A stretch of DNA of 64,000 bases from Bettongia penicillata ogilbyi (taxonomy: Eukaryota; Chordata; Mammalia; Diprotodontia; Potoroidae). The DNA is taken from assembly GCA_023548195.1 (NCBI GenBank), contig JAJHZJ010000531.1:2962802-3026801 (forward strand), written 5' to 3'. The translations under genes were made by a program, and so were the position numbers. The notes under the pieces are model-generated. The model made no database searches. It saw nothing but the letters and a program-made list of their open reading frames with translations, and had not been told where the DNA came from. Of this stretch, positions 21,885 through 33,525 are shown piece after piece (the stretch's first letter is position 1; every line of letters starts with the position of its first letter).

Positions 21885-22100
21885 AATCATAATCCAGATC
21901 CTAGTCCTGGCTTTGCCACCAACTTCCCATCTGCCAGTCACCTTCCAGACTCAGTTTCCTTATATGTATGTAAAATGGGGAAAATAATAGCACCTGCCCC
22001 CCCAGGAGTGTTATGAAGATCCAGTGAGATAATAATTGTAAAGTGCTTTGCACAGGGTCTGGCACATAGTAAGTGCTATATAAATGATGACTATCGTTGG
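21885..22100 (+). repeat. MIR SINE
   Basis: Sense MIR: tcctagtcctggctttgcca, gtaaagtgctttgcacaggg, tctggcacatagtaagtgct and tataaatgatgactatcg. Nearly complete 3' half. Confidence 0.85.
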
Positions 22101-22104
22101 TGTT

Positions 22105-23005
22105 TCTGGTTGTTTTTCTCACATTCTATCAAATTCAAAAAGTCTTTCATTCTAGGGCAATATAGTAACCAATTCAACAAAATTACAATTGATTAAGCAA
22201 TTACAGGGATAGGACCTTGGGGAAAGGGAAAAAGAACAAGGGATAGGTATGGCAAGCAGTAAGAAAATAACCAGAGGACCCCCAGGAAAGAAATTATTAT
22301 GCCTGAGTCCAGGAGCTGAGGGGACCCTGGGAAAAGAGGTTTATATGTCAAAGGGGGAAGTCCTGAGATCAGTGATGGAGAAATCAGTTGTTCTTGAAGT
22401 TACCTTCAAAAAGAGATAGGTGTAAACACAGGTGATTTCCCTCTTGTCCTCAACTCCAAAGAGTCTTCCTCTTCGCTACTTCCCCCACTGAAGCAGAAAG
22501 ATGTTTTATAAGCTGTCTAATAGCTACAACTCTCCAACAAAGGAACATGCTTCACATTCCTGAACAAATTCAAATACAATTTTGATGGCATTCATAATCC
22601 AATTATCAGTCAAGGGTGGTATAGAAGACAATTTTTATGTCTATTACATACAGTATTTGTCAATATCTAAATAAACCTGCAGCAGCATCTGTCCATCCTC
22701 CCTTCTTTTCCATCACAATTACCATTATATATAGCCTATACCCTGCAGATCAGAAGTAGACAAAAGTAATGAGAAACATCTGGACACCACAATGCACAAA
22801 GGATATTTCTGCAGTCACCTAAGTGGACATATGCACCATTTGAACAATTAAGAATAACCCCTACAATTGTATACTAAGAAACTTTTGATTTTTAATTTTG
22901 AAAATCCTTACATTATTCCTGTAGCTTAGGAAATCACTCAACAACTGGGTTATATAGGTGATAGTCTGAATTTCTAAGCTAGAATAGTAGTGATAATGGA
23001 GTAAT
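22105..23005. other. Unassigned DNA
   Basis: No repeat family or exon recognised. Confidence 0.35.
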
Positions 23006-23011
23006 TTTGAG

Positions 23012-23465
23012 CTTGCTAAGTGGTACAGTGGACAGAGCACTGGACTTCGAGTGAGAGGAGTCTGACTGGCAGAGTGGGTAAATCCCTGAACCTGGAGTCA
23101 GAAAGACCTGAGTTCAAATCTGAGTCCAGACTCTTAATTAGCAGTGATCCTGGTCAGGTCACTTGATCTCTGTTTGCCCCAGATTCCTCATCTGTAAAAT
23201 AGGGATAACAGCACCTACTCATCAAATGAGATAATATTTGTAGAGCCCTTACCACAGTGCCTGGCATATAGCAGGCAATGAATATGAATGCCTCTTACCA
23301 GTTATGGGACTCTGGAAAAATCAGTTCATTTCCCCCAACTTCAGCTTCTTCATCTGTAACATGGGGAGAATAATAGCACCTTTCCTACAGGATTATTGAG
23401 AGATTAAATGATGTAAATTACTTTGCAAAACTAAAAGCACTATGTATGTGTTAGCTATTATTATT
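23012..23465 (+). repeat. Nested CORE-SINE/MIR pair
   Basis: An outer copy starts at 23012 (gcttgctaagtggtacagtg, acagagcactggacttcgag) and resumes at about 23293 (cttaccagttatgggactct, cttcatctgtaacatgggga, then tagctattattatta). Inside it, 23062-23292 is a second sense copy (gagtcagaaagacctgagtt, cttgatctctgtttgcccca, gtgcctggcatatagcaggc). The split of the outer copy shows the order of insertion. Confidence 0.75.
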
Positions 23466-23530
23466 ATATAATATATTATTATTGATTTCCATAGTGGTCT
23501 TAATCCTTGTAAAGATATAGAAGGAAAGAT

Positions 23531-23640
23531 AAGGAAGGAAGGAAGGAAGGAAGGAAGGAAGGAAGGAAGGAAGGAAGGAAGGAAGGAAGGAAGGAAGGAA
23601 GGAAGGAAGGAAGGAAGGAAGGAAGGAAGGAAGGAAGGAA
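23531..23640. repeat. (GGAA)27 microsatellite
   Basis: An essentially perfect tetranucleotide array of about 110 bp. The Leu-Pro-Ser-Phe repeat reading frame on the minus strand is an artefact. Multimerised GGAA can bind ETS-family factors. Confidence 0.95.
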
Positions 23641-23789
23641 GTTCCCAAATCTTTCTTTACCTATGGAAAGAACTTTAACTAATACCTTAAACTACTTCAC
23701 TCAAATAATTTTAAGGTGTTTTCTATAAAGGACTCTGATCTATGCAGAAAACATGCTTTTAGACTTGAGAATTATTTCTAATATTCAAA

Positions 23790-23945
23790 AAAAATAAAAT
23801 AAGTATCTACTACATGCTAGCACTGTGTTAGAGACTGGGGAAAGATAACATAGTTTAGGTAAGGCATGGTCCCTGATGTTCTAAAGCTGACAGCCTAGTT
23901 GGGGGATAGGGCACAGCCATAGATTATTTGTATGTACATCATTAC
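23790..23945 (-). repeat. L2 3' end
   Basis: Antisense L2: aagtatctactacatgctag, cactgtgttagagactgggg, then gatgttctaaagctgacagc. Confidence 0.6.
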
Positions 23946-23974
23946 ACGATAAGAATGCATGCGCTCTTGAAAGT

Positions 23975-24060
23975 CAGAATTTCATTATTCTTTGTGTCTT
24001 TGGCATGTTGCACAGTACCTGGAACATAGTAGGTGTTTAATAAATTATTTCACTGATTTG
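23975..24060 (+). repeat. L2 3' end
   Basis: Sense L2 terminus: ttgcacagtacctggaacat, agtaggtgtttaataaatta. It faces the antisense L2 end just to its left. Confidence 0.7.
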
Positions 24061-24559
24061 TGCACTAGAAAACTACCTAGTTCTAAGCAGTATGAAACAT
24101 GCTGTATTATCAAATAAAAACCAAAGAATCATATTTGTATAATAATATCCTAGAGAATATTAATTTCTTATGGAGAAGTTGAAATTAGAAAAGTAAAAAA
24201 GCAGGTTAAGTAAGAGAAAGTTTGAAAAATGATACATCATTTCAGTTCAAAACTCACAGCATTATTTATCCTACTGGTTTCACAACCTTCTCAAACCAAT
24301 AATTTTCTAGAGGAAGAACCCCAAAATGTAACTTTTTTACATGCACAGGTTTAAATGTTCATATGGAACTTGAGGTTAAATATATGAATCAATACATTCA
24401 TGTGTATTCCTTGTGTTTACCATCCTTGAGGTTTTTATTCCAGTTCACTTAACCCAATGGAATTGCTATAATGCCCATTCTACACCACCCCTGACAAAAT
24501 AACAGAGATTTATTTTTTAAGGTGACTTACTGTTCCTATAACAATCAAGGATTTACATA

Positions 24560-25010
24560 GAGGTTTCCATATTACTAGAGAAATCAAAGCCAAATTCTTT
24601 TAAAGTGCTGCAAATGCCAAAGTCTTTGCTGGCTATACTGGAATGTAGTCGTTTCTTTGGATCATGGAGTGCTGGTATATCATTTCAAAGCATGCTGGAA
24701 CTGGAGTACAAGGAAAACATGAATTCCTTTTATCCCAATTGCATATCATCATCGTTCAATTGTACTATTTTGATGCATTCTGCAACCAGAGTGGAAATTA
24801 TATTTCAAAGTAACTGCTTTGAAAGATGTGTTATAAATCATGACGAGCTTGTGGTACGGTGCATTTTCATTTTGGCAATATGCGTTATGTATGAATAATA
24901 GGCATGCCTCATAAAATAATGTCATGGTATAAAATCAGACATTATTACAGCCAGTAATCTTATGCCAAAATTATTGACACATGGCATTCAGGAATTTAAT
25001 TATACCACAC
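24560..25010. promoter_or_regulatory. Candidate conserved non-coding element
   Basis: This stretch is free of recognisable repeats. It has dense TAAT/ATTA, gcatgc and tgcaaat-like motifs and a texture typical of deeply conserved developmental enhancers (for example atcatttcaaagcatgctgg and tcattttggcaatatgcgtt). An open frame of 97 codons (24605-24898) crosses it but has no recognisable domain. The call rests on pattern recognition only; conservation was not measured. Confidence 0.35.
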
Positions 25011-25227
25011 ATATATAAATTGTTTAATAAAATATAATAGGCTTTATCACCCTTTAAACCTGTTTTAAATCCTAGATGGGAGAATGCCTCTCTTGATTCA
25101 GCTGAGCACAGGTTGCTGAATGCTTTATTAAGTGTAAACATTAAAATATGTAGAGACCTCAGGCACTACAGTTGTCACTCCAGGAAAATATAATTTAAGA
25201 TCTTACCATTTTACTGATGAGCAGTCT

Positions 25228-25257
25228 TTATTTGTGTGTGTGTGTGTGTGTGTGTTA
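25228..25257. repeat. Short (TG)n repeat
   Basis: About 12 TG units. Confidence 0.85.
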
Positions 25258-25774
25258 ATGTAGACAAAGAGAATTATAAAGCAGTCTCTATTAGAAAAGT
25301 GATTTTTCTGATTTTTTCCCCTTGGTTATTAAATTGAAAGATAACCTACCCATGTGACTCAGTGTTTGTTACATATACATATAATATATATGTTATATAT
25401 GTATAATCTCTAAAGCATTTTTTTATGCAGTTGTTTGCTTATTCGTGAATTAAATAGAACTCAATACAACCAGAGGTAAAATTTTTCTTGAAATATACAG
25501 AAGCTCCCTTTATCTCTCAGGTGTTCTAGTCAATGCCTGTAAAATGCAATAATATAAAAATGTACCTAACTAAACAAAATTCCAAATCCATTCTGTCCAT
25601 CGGCCATTCTTCATGATTCCCCATCTCAGTCATATTTAAAATAAAATAACTTATTTTCTTCTTCCTTTCTAAATAACATAGGAATTTAACATTCTTAAAA
25701 CCTGAATTGTTCATCTTAAAAGTCACACGTACAGAGATAACACATCTTTTTTTTGCCATAATTTCGTTTAATAT

Positions 25775-26000
25775 TATCCCTCATTTTACTCATTTAGTGG
25801 ATTTGCCTATTCAGCTGGAATCTGCTTGGCTCTGCATTTGCATAAGGGGAGATGTGGTCCAGGTTCCACAGTGCTCTGAATATCAAATCGCAAAGCCCCT
25901 TTTCAAAAGCAAATTCATAAATGCAATCATGCATACCTTTCTGAGTTATGAGGTGGCTGTGGATTTGGCAGTGCTGACTTGATGCAGTTCTGACAGGGTA
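25775..26000. promoter_or_regulatory. Candidate conserved non-coding element with octamer motif
   Basis: Repeat-free sequence including an exact POU octamer (atttgcat in ctctgcatttgcataagg, near 25840) and further tgcaatcatgcat-like elements. The regulatory role is inferred from motif content and lack of repeats. Confidence 0.35.
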
Positions 26001-26379
26001 GGTTAAGGGATTAAGTCTAGTCTGTCTTCACTTGGCCCTGCCTCTGACATACTCTAAAAAAGTTGCTGGCTGGCCCCGTGCCTACAGTGACCTGTCTATC
26101 TCCTCCGAGTGACAACACTTCCCTTTGAGTCTCTCCAAAGGTCAAGCCAGATAACTTGGTGAGTCTCCCAGAGAGTTTCTTATCTGTAGCTCATCCTACT
26201 TAACTGTCCCCGAGAAAGAGTATCACGTACATGAGCTAAGGGAGAACACAGATAACCTGGGATCGGAGAGAAAAGGGAGAATAAGGGAAGGGGAGAAGAA
26301 AATTAGATCCATCTTGATTGGGAATAACTTATGTTATAGGAAATGTAGCTGTTATCTCTGCTGACTTGGGAACCATAAT

Positions 26380-26620
26380 GCCAAACAGCAAGAATCCCGG
26401 AGTTCAACTGGGTCACTGAGCCATTCACATCAACACAATCGAGTGTAGCGCTTCCTTGCCTTCTCCCTCACCATAGTGAGAGTTACATGCATAATTAACT
26501 TACATCTCAGGCCAGTTTTTCAATCATGCAAAATGACACTGGCTAAGCAAGTGACAGTGATTTATATGGAAAAGGCACACAATATTGTAATGGGATCTAA
26601 AATAGTGTGGGGGTAAAAGT
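26380..26620. promoter_or_regulatory. Candidate conserved non-coding element
   Basis: Repeat-free block with catgcataattaacttacat, tcaatcatgcaaaatgacac and aagcaagtgacagtgattta, a motif mix (homeodomain, POU-like, TGACAG/TALE-like) common in developmental enhancers. No experimental or alignment support is available here. Confidence 0.33.
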
Positions 26621-26624
26621 TCTC

Positions 26625-27555
26625 TCCTGACAACGATGAAAAGACACAACATAATTAGGCATTTAAACCCTCAACCCTTCCATTTGAGACTTCTTGTCCT
26701 CCAGCTTTCCACAGAGTTTGGGGTTATTTTTTTCCCTTGGTTGCATGGTATAGAGCAGCCCCGCCTCTCTCGGTTGAACGAATTACTGACAGATTGCATT
26801 TTGCTTTGTTTAGTCCACATCAGAAATTACTAACATGAAAATTGCCCTTTCCCTGCCTGGAGAAAGATGAGCAACTGCAATCCAGGCAGATGTTATGCGT
26901 CCCCTCATGTCAGGGGAATTGAGGGGATAGAGCTGTCTTGCCAAAGAAGTGTCCACTTACACTTGGCCGAGAGGTTGGTAGAGATGTATTGGATTATTTA
27001 TCTAATAATTCATCCACATTCTTTTTTCCCTCAGTTATTGTCACCATGATCAGAAAGGTCCAGGAAGGACACACAGAGAGCAGATTCCTTAGTTAAAAGC
27101 TTTGTCTCTTTTCTAAATGTTCTTCCAATCTTATAAGAAAATGTAAAGAAACCCACCTACAAGCCATAGGAAATGAAAACATATGTGTTGAAATATCTCA
27201 TTTCTTTAGCCTCTACTAGAGAACTTGTCTCCTCTGTGATCTATCCTTCTGTGCCCCACTGCTAGCATCCTTAGAAGGGAATGGAGTGAATATTTGGGGA
27301 ATTTTGACCCTTACGTAGAGAATTGAAACCAACCAAAAGGATAGACTGGAGATAAAAGTACGCGTTCAGCTAGTGGAGAGCCAAGTGGGGAATGCCACCT
27401 TCGGAGGACTTTCAGTGGGAGATTATCATAAGGGCAATTTTGTAGTTATTTGTTGTTCCTGGAACTTGGATACATTGATATAAAGAGCTTTGGGGAAAGG
27501 AAAAGTTCTCTACCAAAGAAGATCAACAACTGTTCTTTGACTTATATTCCCAGGG
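26625..27555. other. Unassigned repeat-poor DNA
   Basis: No repeat family or exon recognised. Minor open frames have no domain similarity. Confidence 0.35.
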
Positions 27556-27559
27556 CATT

Positions 27560-27692
27560 GTGTGAGCAATCAAAAAGTTAAATGACTTGTCCAGGGTCAC
27601 ACGGTATATTTATGAGTTGGGGCATGAAAACAGGTGGTCTGATTCTGAAACTAGGTCTCTCTCCACTATGCCACCTTTTCTTAATGGGAGAT
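27560..27692 (-). repeat. MIR SINE fragment
   Basis: Antisense MIR: agttaaatgacttgtccagg, gtcacacggtatatttatga, tctctctccactatgccacc. Confidence 0.75.
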
Positions 27693-27845
27693 TGTCATAA
27701 TAGAGGCAGAACTCACATGCAAAGCTGCCCTAGACAATTCAGTCTCTCAAGAGTTTGGCAAAGGGAAACCTCACCATAGAGTCTTGAAGCACTGATCACA
27801 CATTTGAAATAGGTGGGATATGCCTGTATTAGAGATTATGAATTA

Positions 27846-27955
27846 TATATATATATTTCTATATATAGTTTATAATATATAATACAGGTTGCATGCATGT
27901 ACACATATATGTGAATATGTGTATATATATATATATACATATATATGCAAATACA
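27846..27955. repeat. TA/TATG microsatellite
   Basis: Interrupted alternating TA and TG/CA units with dyad symmetry. Confidence 0.85.
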
Positions 27956-28834
27956 ACCTATATCCACCAATTTAGATATATAGCAAGTAGTGAGCTTCAG
28001 TTAGTATTTCTAAGGTGCAGATTTTTCTCTGTTAATTAGAATTTATATATTCTGCTCATTTGTTAGAGGTCTTCTACCACTCAGACCTTCAGGAAATGAG
28101 TAGATTTCCTGAGAGTTAACTCTCACCCTTTAAACATCCAAGAAGAGATCTTCCAAAGGAAAGTCCTTCCTTTTGCCTCATGTAGATATAGTGGGTGGCA
28201 GGGAAGTGCAATGGTCAGCACAGTATTCCTAGTTTTTAAAAAAAATCTAAATTATCCCAATGACCTGCAAGAACGCAGTGTTACTAAGTACCTATTGACT
28301 CTAGCTCCTGAGTAGTTTGAAACAAACCAATTCATAGTTGAACTGGTTATGGTATCACAAGAAGCACGGTGTAAGGACAATGGTTCAACAAGGAAATGAA
28401 AGAGAATTTCTTGTTTCAGCATTCGAGAGAGTAAAGAAGATCATGTATTAATTAAATAAAAGACTAAATAGAACAAACCTTTGGAACGGGAGACATAACA
28501 TTTAAGAATAAAATCAACATGGCAGGGTAAAGGTCGGAGAAGATCAAGTAAGACGCTAATACTTGTGCTTTTTCCATTTTCTTATCGATCAATATTATGT
28601 TTTTTCTAGCTAAAATGCAACAGCAGAGTTATTGCTGACCTTTTCTTCACCCTTCCATTGTGTATAAAATCACAGCAAAATAACAAATGACTTTATAAGC
28701 TGCAGAATTTTTCTGACCCAAACCCCTATGTGTGCTGAAATATTTCTCCAAATCTGCTTCTTCTAAGGATGGGAAGAACATGCTTTTCTCCTAATTAGGC
28801 ACTTGAGAATGTCTTAGCTTTCACAACAACAAAA

Positions 28835-30615
28835 ATCATCCATTTAAACTTGTGTTTCACAATCTTTACCAGTTGTGATAATAAGAAATTTGTGATTTTC
28901 TTTTTTTAAAAAAGTTGTTGACTAAGTTGTTCTTATACAGTGTACTTCAATCTCATACTAATGCATACATAATATAAAGATTAATGTCAATAGAAGCGCT
29001 GGATCCTGAATCAAAGTTTCATTCATCCACAATTAGGCAGATCATGCTTTCTCCATCCTAGCAATAATTTAGGTTGCTGTCCAACATTCTTTGTAAGATC
29101 TGTCCAAAATGGGAAGACCCACAACATGAGTAAGGACTTAATAAGGCTTTCAAGAAGAAACATTGCTACTCTCTTCCAATAGACATGGGAGAAAAGAGAA
29201 AACTGGGTATTTGATAATTTCACTTTTTAGAAGCTGTAACCCAATTTAATTAGAGTTAAGAATATAAGCATTCTGATGTATGTTCTTTCTATGTGTTTGT
29301 ATTTTTCAATGATTCCATTGAAAACAAAATGCAGAAACCACACTGTAATTTTTATTACCATAGAGCAAATTGGATGTGATTCAGATCCTGTACAAGGAGG
29401 CTTAGTCACTGAAGGAGAATACTATCCCAGAGTTTTCCTTATATGGCAGTCTGATGGCATGGACCCCAAGGACAATGTCCTGATGAGACAACAGGCTAAT
29501 TTGAAAATTGTTTTCTATCATATACATAATGGAGGGGTTTGGGCTGGTTTTCAAGTCTGAGTTCATACATCCCTATCCAATTTGAATTAGCTATAGTATT
29601 TTCATTCTCCCCCACCCATCCCCATATGACTCTAACCAAAATAATAAGTGGAAATTATAGAATCTATAGCAAGTTTTTTCAAATTCAGAGCAATATTTAA
29701 GGCTACTTCCCTAATGCAAGAAAAGTTAATACACTTCTATTTTAATAAGTCTGTGAGAAGTGCCTAATTCTAATAAGCAAAACATATCAAAATGTTTCTT
29801 AGCCAGGAGGTTCTGCTAGACATGTTTCATTTGGTTTCCAACTGTCACATCTGGGTCTCTTCAATATATCCTAAGGGTGATGGGATAGAGTCTCAGAAAA
29901 ACAGAAATACAACCTGACCTCTGTCTGAATAGCCTAATCATCACCAGTAGACCTGAGTACAGGGTATGCCAAGGATACTAAAGCATGACCTAATATTTCA
30001 ACAGTAGTTTTGTATCTTAAAATTTGTATTTTAAAATAAATTTTAGCTGATAGTTTAAAAATTAAGTTTAGTTAAGCCTTTATTTGATTAAAAATTATGT
30101 TCAATCAATCTTATCCTTAAAATAAAATGTAAGAGAAAAAATAAAATTACCTTGGTACTGACCCTAATGAAATGTGCTTTGTAGGCGTATTTACCTTAGA
30201 CAGAGCCCTTACAGAAAAACTGACCCCTTACCTTTAGGGAAGATACTGAACATGGTCAAAGCACACAACACAATTGGGGAAGAAAATGGAAACATAATAA
30301 AACCTTATTAAGTCCCTACTCATGATGTGGAACTTCTTCCCATTCTGGACAGATCTTACGAAGTATTTTGGACAGCAACCTAAATTATTTCTAGGATGGA
30401 GAAAGCATGATCTGCCCAACTGTGGATGAATGAAACTTTGATTCAGAATCCAGCGCTTCTATAGACATTAATCTTTATATTATGTATGCATTAGTGTGAG
30501 ATTGAAGCACACTGTATAAGAATAACCGTCAACAACTTTTTTAAAAAAGGAAAGTCATAAATTTCTTATTATAACAACTGGCAAAAATTGTGAAACACAG
30601 GTTTAAATGGATGAT
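28835..30615. repeat. Large inverted repeat, ~315-bp arms
   Basis: The left arm (28835-29148) and right arm (30299-30615) are reverse complements at roughly 90% identity over their whole length. Shared segments include aatgcatacataatataaag, gaagcgctgga followed by atcaaagtttcattcatcca, and catgctttctccatccta. The 1.15-kb spacer is non-repetitive. The outer ends show no matched target duplication and no TIR of a known DNA transposon, so an inverted segmental duplication or an unrecognised long-TIR element are both possible. Open frames over the arms on the minus strand mirror each other for this reason. Confidence 0.9.
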
Positions 30616-30616
30616 G

Positions 30617-30666
30617 TTCCTAAATGTTTCCTAAAATTCCTAAATTATGTTTCCTAAAATTCACAT
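30617..30666. repeat. TTCCTAAA mini-repeat at the inverted-repeat edge
   Basis: Four ttcctaaa units lie within 50 bp immediately outside the right arm of the large inverted repeat. Confidence 0.8.
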
Positions 30667-30669
30667 TTT

Positions 30670-32935
30670 CTGTGAAAGATGTACAAAGACACATGTGTGT
30701 CATGAAAACTTTCTAGGAATCTCAAACAATGCAATCATGCGCATGCAAATCCCCAGGGCTTACCTGAATCTGGCCTTTGCTTTGCAAACCTCAAAATCTG
30801 CCTAAAGGCAACAAAGCTCATGGCTATCTTCATTACCCACCAGGAATCAGCAACTGCCCCTCAACCTCCTTAAAGGTGTCAGCTACTGCCAGGTCCTAAG
30901 GTCTCCAGAAAGGCAGTTCAATTGTTCACAGTGTATTTCATCTGGCTCCCATAGGATTTCTCTAATTACAATGCTAATACCAGTAACTACTTGATATGTC
31001 CAATTTTTTTTTAAAATCCTGATTTTGTGAGTATTTTAAGCCTTGGTGTTATTTATTAAAGATGAGAGGGACTGCTTTTTCTTTTTTAATGTGTTTCTAG
31101 AGTAAACTTTGTATTTACAATATTGTACTTTGCTAATTTTTTTTTCCATTTTAACAAATGGGATTTTAGAACTGGCTTGTTTTCACTTTAAAAAGCAGCA
31201 AACATACACACTCTCACCTACACACAAAATGATGAATTTCAAACAAAGTTAGTTGTAGCGAGACTTTCCCGTTGACTTCTATTATAAAATTAGAGATATG
31301 CTATCAAAGGAAAAAAATTACAAATAAGTCAATGTAAAAAAAATTGGTAACCAAAAATGATTTTGGAGCATTAAAAGTGATTCTGTGACAATTTTAGAAA
31401 TTTTAAACATTTTATAATATAGTACCAAATTGTGAACAGTATATAGTCCTTTCGTCCTATGTAGGAGCAAGGGTTGTAGCCAAGCTAAGGGAAAGTGTAT
31501 CAATAAAGAAAAACACATAGAAATTAACTGACAAGGTTGATCAAAGTCAGGAGATCAGTCTAGGGTGGGATACACATAGGTATTAAGGGTCAACCAGGAG
31601 AAGGACTAGTCCAAGCCAAAGGGAGAGATGAAGAGTAGGCATGGCTGGTGTCTAGGATCAGACAGCAGAATCCAGAAGTCAAGAGGAGAGTCAAGAACCA
31701 AGGAGTCAGGAAATATAATAGGTCAGGGGAGAGACATGGCACGAGACTCAAGCAAAACCTGATCATTAAAAGCAGCTGGTTTTTTGTTTGAGTTTGGTTT
31801 GGTTTTACTGTACAATGAATCTATGTGCGGACTGCCTAAATATCCATGCCACCTTGACTTATGGGTGGAATTGATATGAGAAGAGCCATGTTGACTCTCT
31901 AGAGAGTAGAAGTAGAGACAACATCAGTGCCAACACTCTCAGCATGCTTTGTACATAAAAGAGTAGTTAAAGCCTCTCTAGATATTCATGATTTTTCTCC
32001 CACCAGATTGATAATTTTGCTATAATTTAAAGCATTTAGCTATTGTGGATTACTCAGTTTGGGAAAATTCTATATGAACTAGGGGGCAGTTAGGCAGCCA
32101 AAGGCAAACCTCTGTAGTGAGAAGCATGCTGGTGTTCGCAACGTCTATAGACAGGCAATCAGCTACATCAGCTGGAAGCTTCCTCTTTCTGCATGGGAGC
32201 AGGCTGCTTCAGGCAGTGTGATTTCCTATAGCATCTTACTGAGGAGATGTCAGACCCTGCTAAGAAACAGCTCCCTCTGCCCAAAGGAACCTGCTTGTAG
32301 CTTCCCAAAATGCACCACTAGTACAGAAAGTTAACCAAAAGGTTAAGAATTTCCCAAAGCCTTGGAGTTGTTGGATCGAAAAAACTAAACCTCTCTTATT
32401 CTTTAGTCCCTTAATGCCACTGAACCACAGCTCTTTGGACTATTTTGTGAGTTTGTAACCACATTAAGCTTAACAACTTTAATAACTCCTTCATCAGATA
32501 CTAGATATCTGGCCATGAGAAATGAAAAAATGATTCTAAAGCAATAGATCTATTAATCCCTGGTAGCATGGGACAGGTTATAACCATAATTACTGAAGGA
32601 ATATAAAATGAGAGACAGATCATTCTTGAATGAGGCTTATCAGGAAAGATGTGTCAAAGGAATAGGATTTTGATAGGCAGAGAGTTTGATTTTAGGATAG
32701 CTTGAAGGGTTACATTTTTGTATTGGCTAAATGTCTATATGATGTGCTACATTTTTCAGCAAACTTGGCTGTTGTAGGTTTTAATCACCAAAACAGAATG
32801 CCATACAATCTGTTGTAAGTATACTTCTAATGCCAGCACCTCTTAGTTCATTTTCAATGGAAGGATGACATGAGACACAAGTCACTGAACATTTAGCAAA
32901 GGAAGATGTTTGCTTTGCCCTAACATAGCAAAGAG
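30670..32935. other. Unassigned DNA
   Basis: No repeat family or exon recognised with confidence. The part at 31530-31780 is rich in loosely repeated gtcagg/gtcaag units and could be an old LTR or L1 5' UTR relic, but I cannot show it. Confidence 0.3.
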
Positions 32936-32939
32936 ATCT

Positions 32940-33172
32940 GGGGCAGCTTGGAGGCAATAGCCCAGTACTGGACGTGGAGTCAGGAGGATCAGAGTTCAAA
33001 TGTAGCCTCAGATACTTACTAGCTATGTGATCCTGGGCAAGTCACTTAACCCTGTTTGCCTCAGTTTCCTCATCTGTAAGCTGGAGAAGGAAAGGGTAAT
33101 CACTTTAGCATCTTTGCCAAGAAAATTTCAAATGCCATCTTGCATAGTCAGATACAATTAATCAGTAATAAC
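32940..33172 (+). repeat. CORE-SINE with RTE-type tail
   Basis: Sense copy: ggggcagcttggaggcaata, gtggagtcaggaggatcaga, gtgatcctgggcaagtcact, tttcctcatctgtaagctgg and a decayed RTE tail (tagcatctttgccaagaaaa). It lies directly before another SINE of a different subfamily. Confidence 0.85.
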
Positions 33173-33175
33173 AAA

Positions 33176-33522
33176 GCAAGGCAACTAGGTGGTGCAGTGG
33201 ATAGAGTACCAGTGCAGGAGTCAGGAGGACCTGAGTTCAAATCTCACCTCAGATACTTGACACTCACTAGCTGGGTAACCTTGGGCAAGTCACTTAACCC
33301 CAGTTGCCTCATTCTAGCTCATCTCCAGTCATCCTGATAAATATCTGGTCACTGGATTCAGATGGCTCTGGAGAAGTGAGGCTGGTGACCTTGCATAGCC
33401 CTCCCTCACTCAAAACAAAGTCAAGTGGAAGTCATGTCATTATTTCTCTGATGGCATGGTCTTCTTTGGCAACAAAAGACACACGCACGCACGCACGCAC
33501 GCATGCATGCACTCAAGAATAC
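33176..33522 (+). repeat. CORE-SINE with long second domain (WSINE1-like), copy 1
   Basis: Head and core (gcaactaggtggtgcagtgg, gtcaggaggacctgagttca, accttgggcaagtcacttaa) are followed by a distinct domain (catcctgataaatatctggt, agaagtgaggctggtgacct, gtcatgtcattatttctctg, ttctttggcaac) and an (ACGC)n tail. Two more copies occur at 45145 and 47883. The name is given from memory of marsupial CORE-SINEs. Confidence 0.8.
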
Positions 33523-33525
33523 ACA

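Noticed and set aside
23531..23640. Regularly spaced array that might suggest a CRISPR
   Set aside because: There are no spacers; it is a pure tetranucleotide repeat in a eukaryotic genome.
23451..23648. Leu-Pro-Ser-Phe repeat protein on the minus strand (also 41137-41482)
   Set aside because: Direct product of the GGAA microsatellite.
24605..24898. 97-codon frame
   Set aside because: Cysteine-containing but no recognisable domain; the sequence texture suits a non-coding element better than an exon.
29023..30419. Two similar minus-strand frames suggesting a gene duplication
   Set aside because: The similarity is imposed by the DNA inverted repeat; neither has a domain or conserved frame length.
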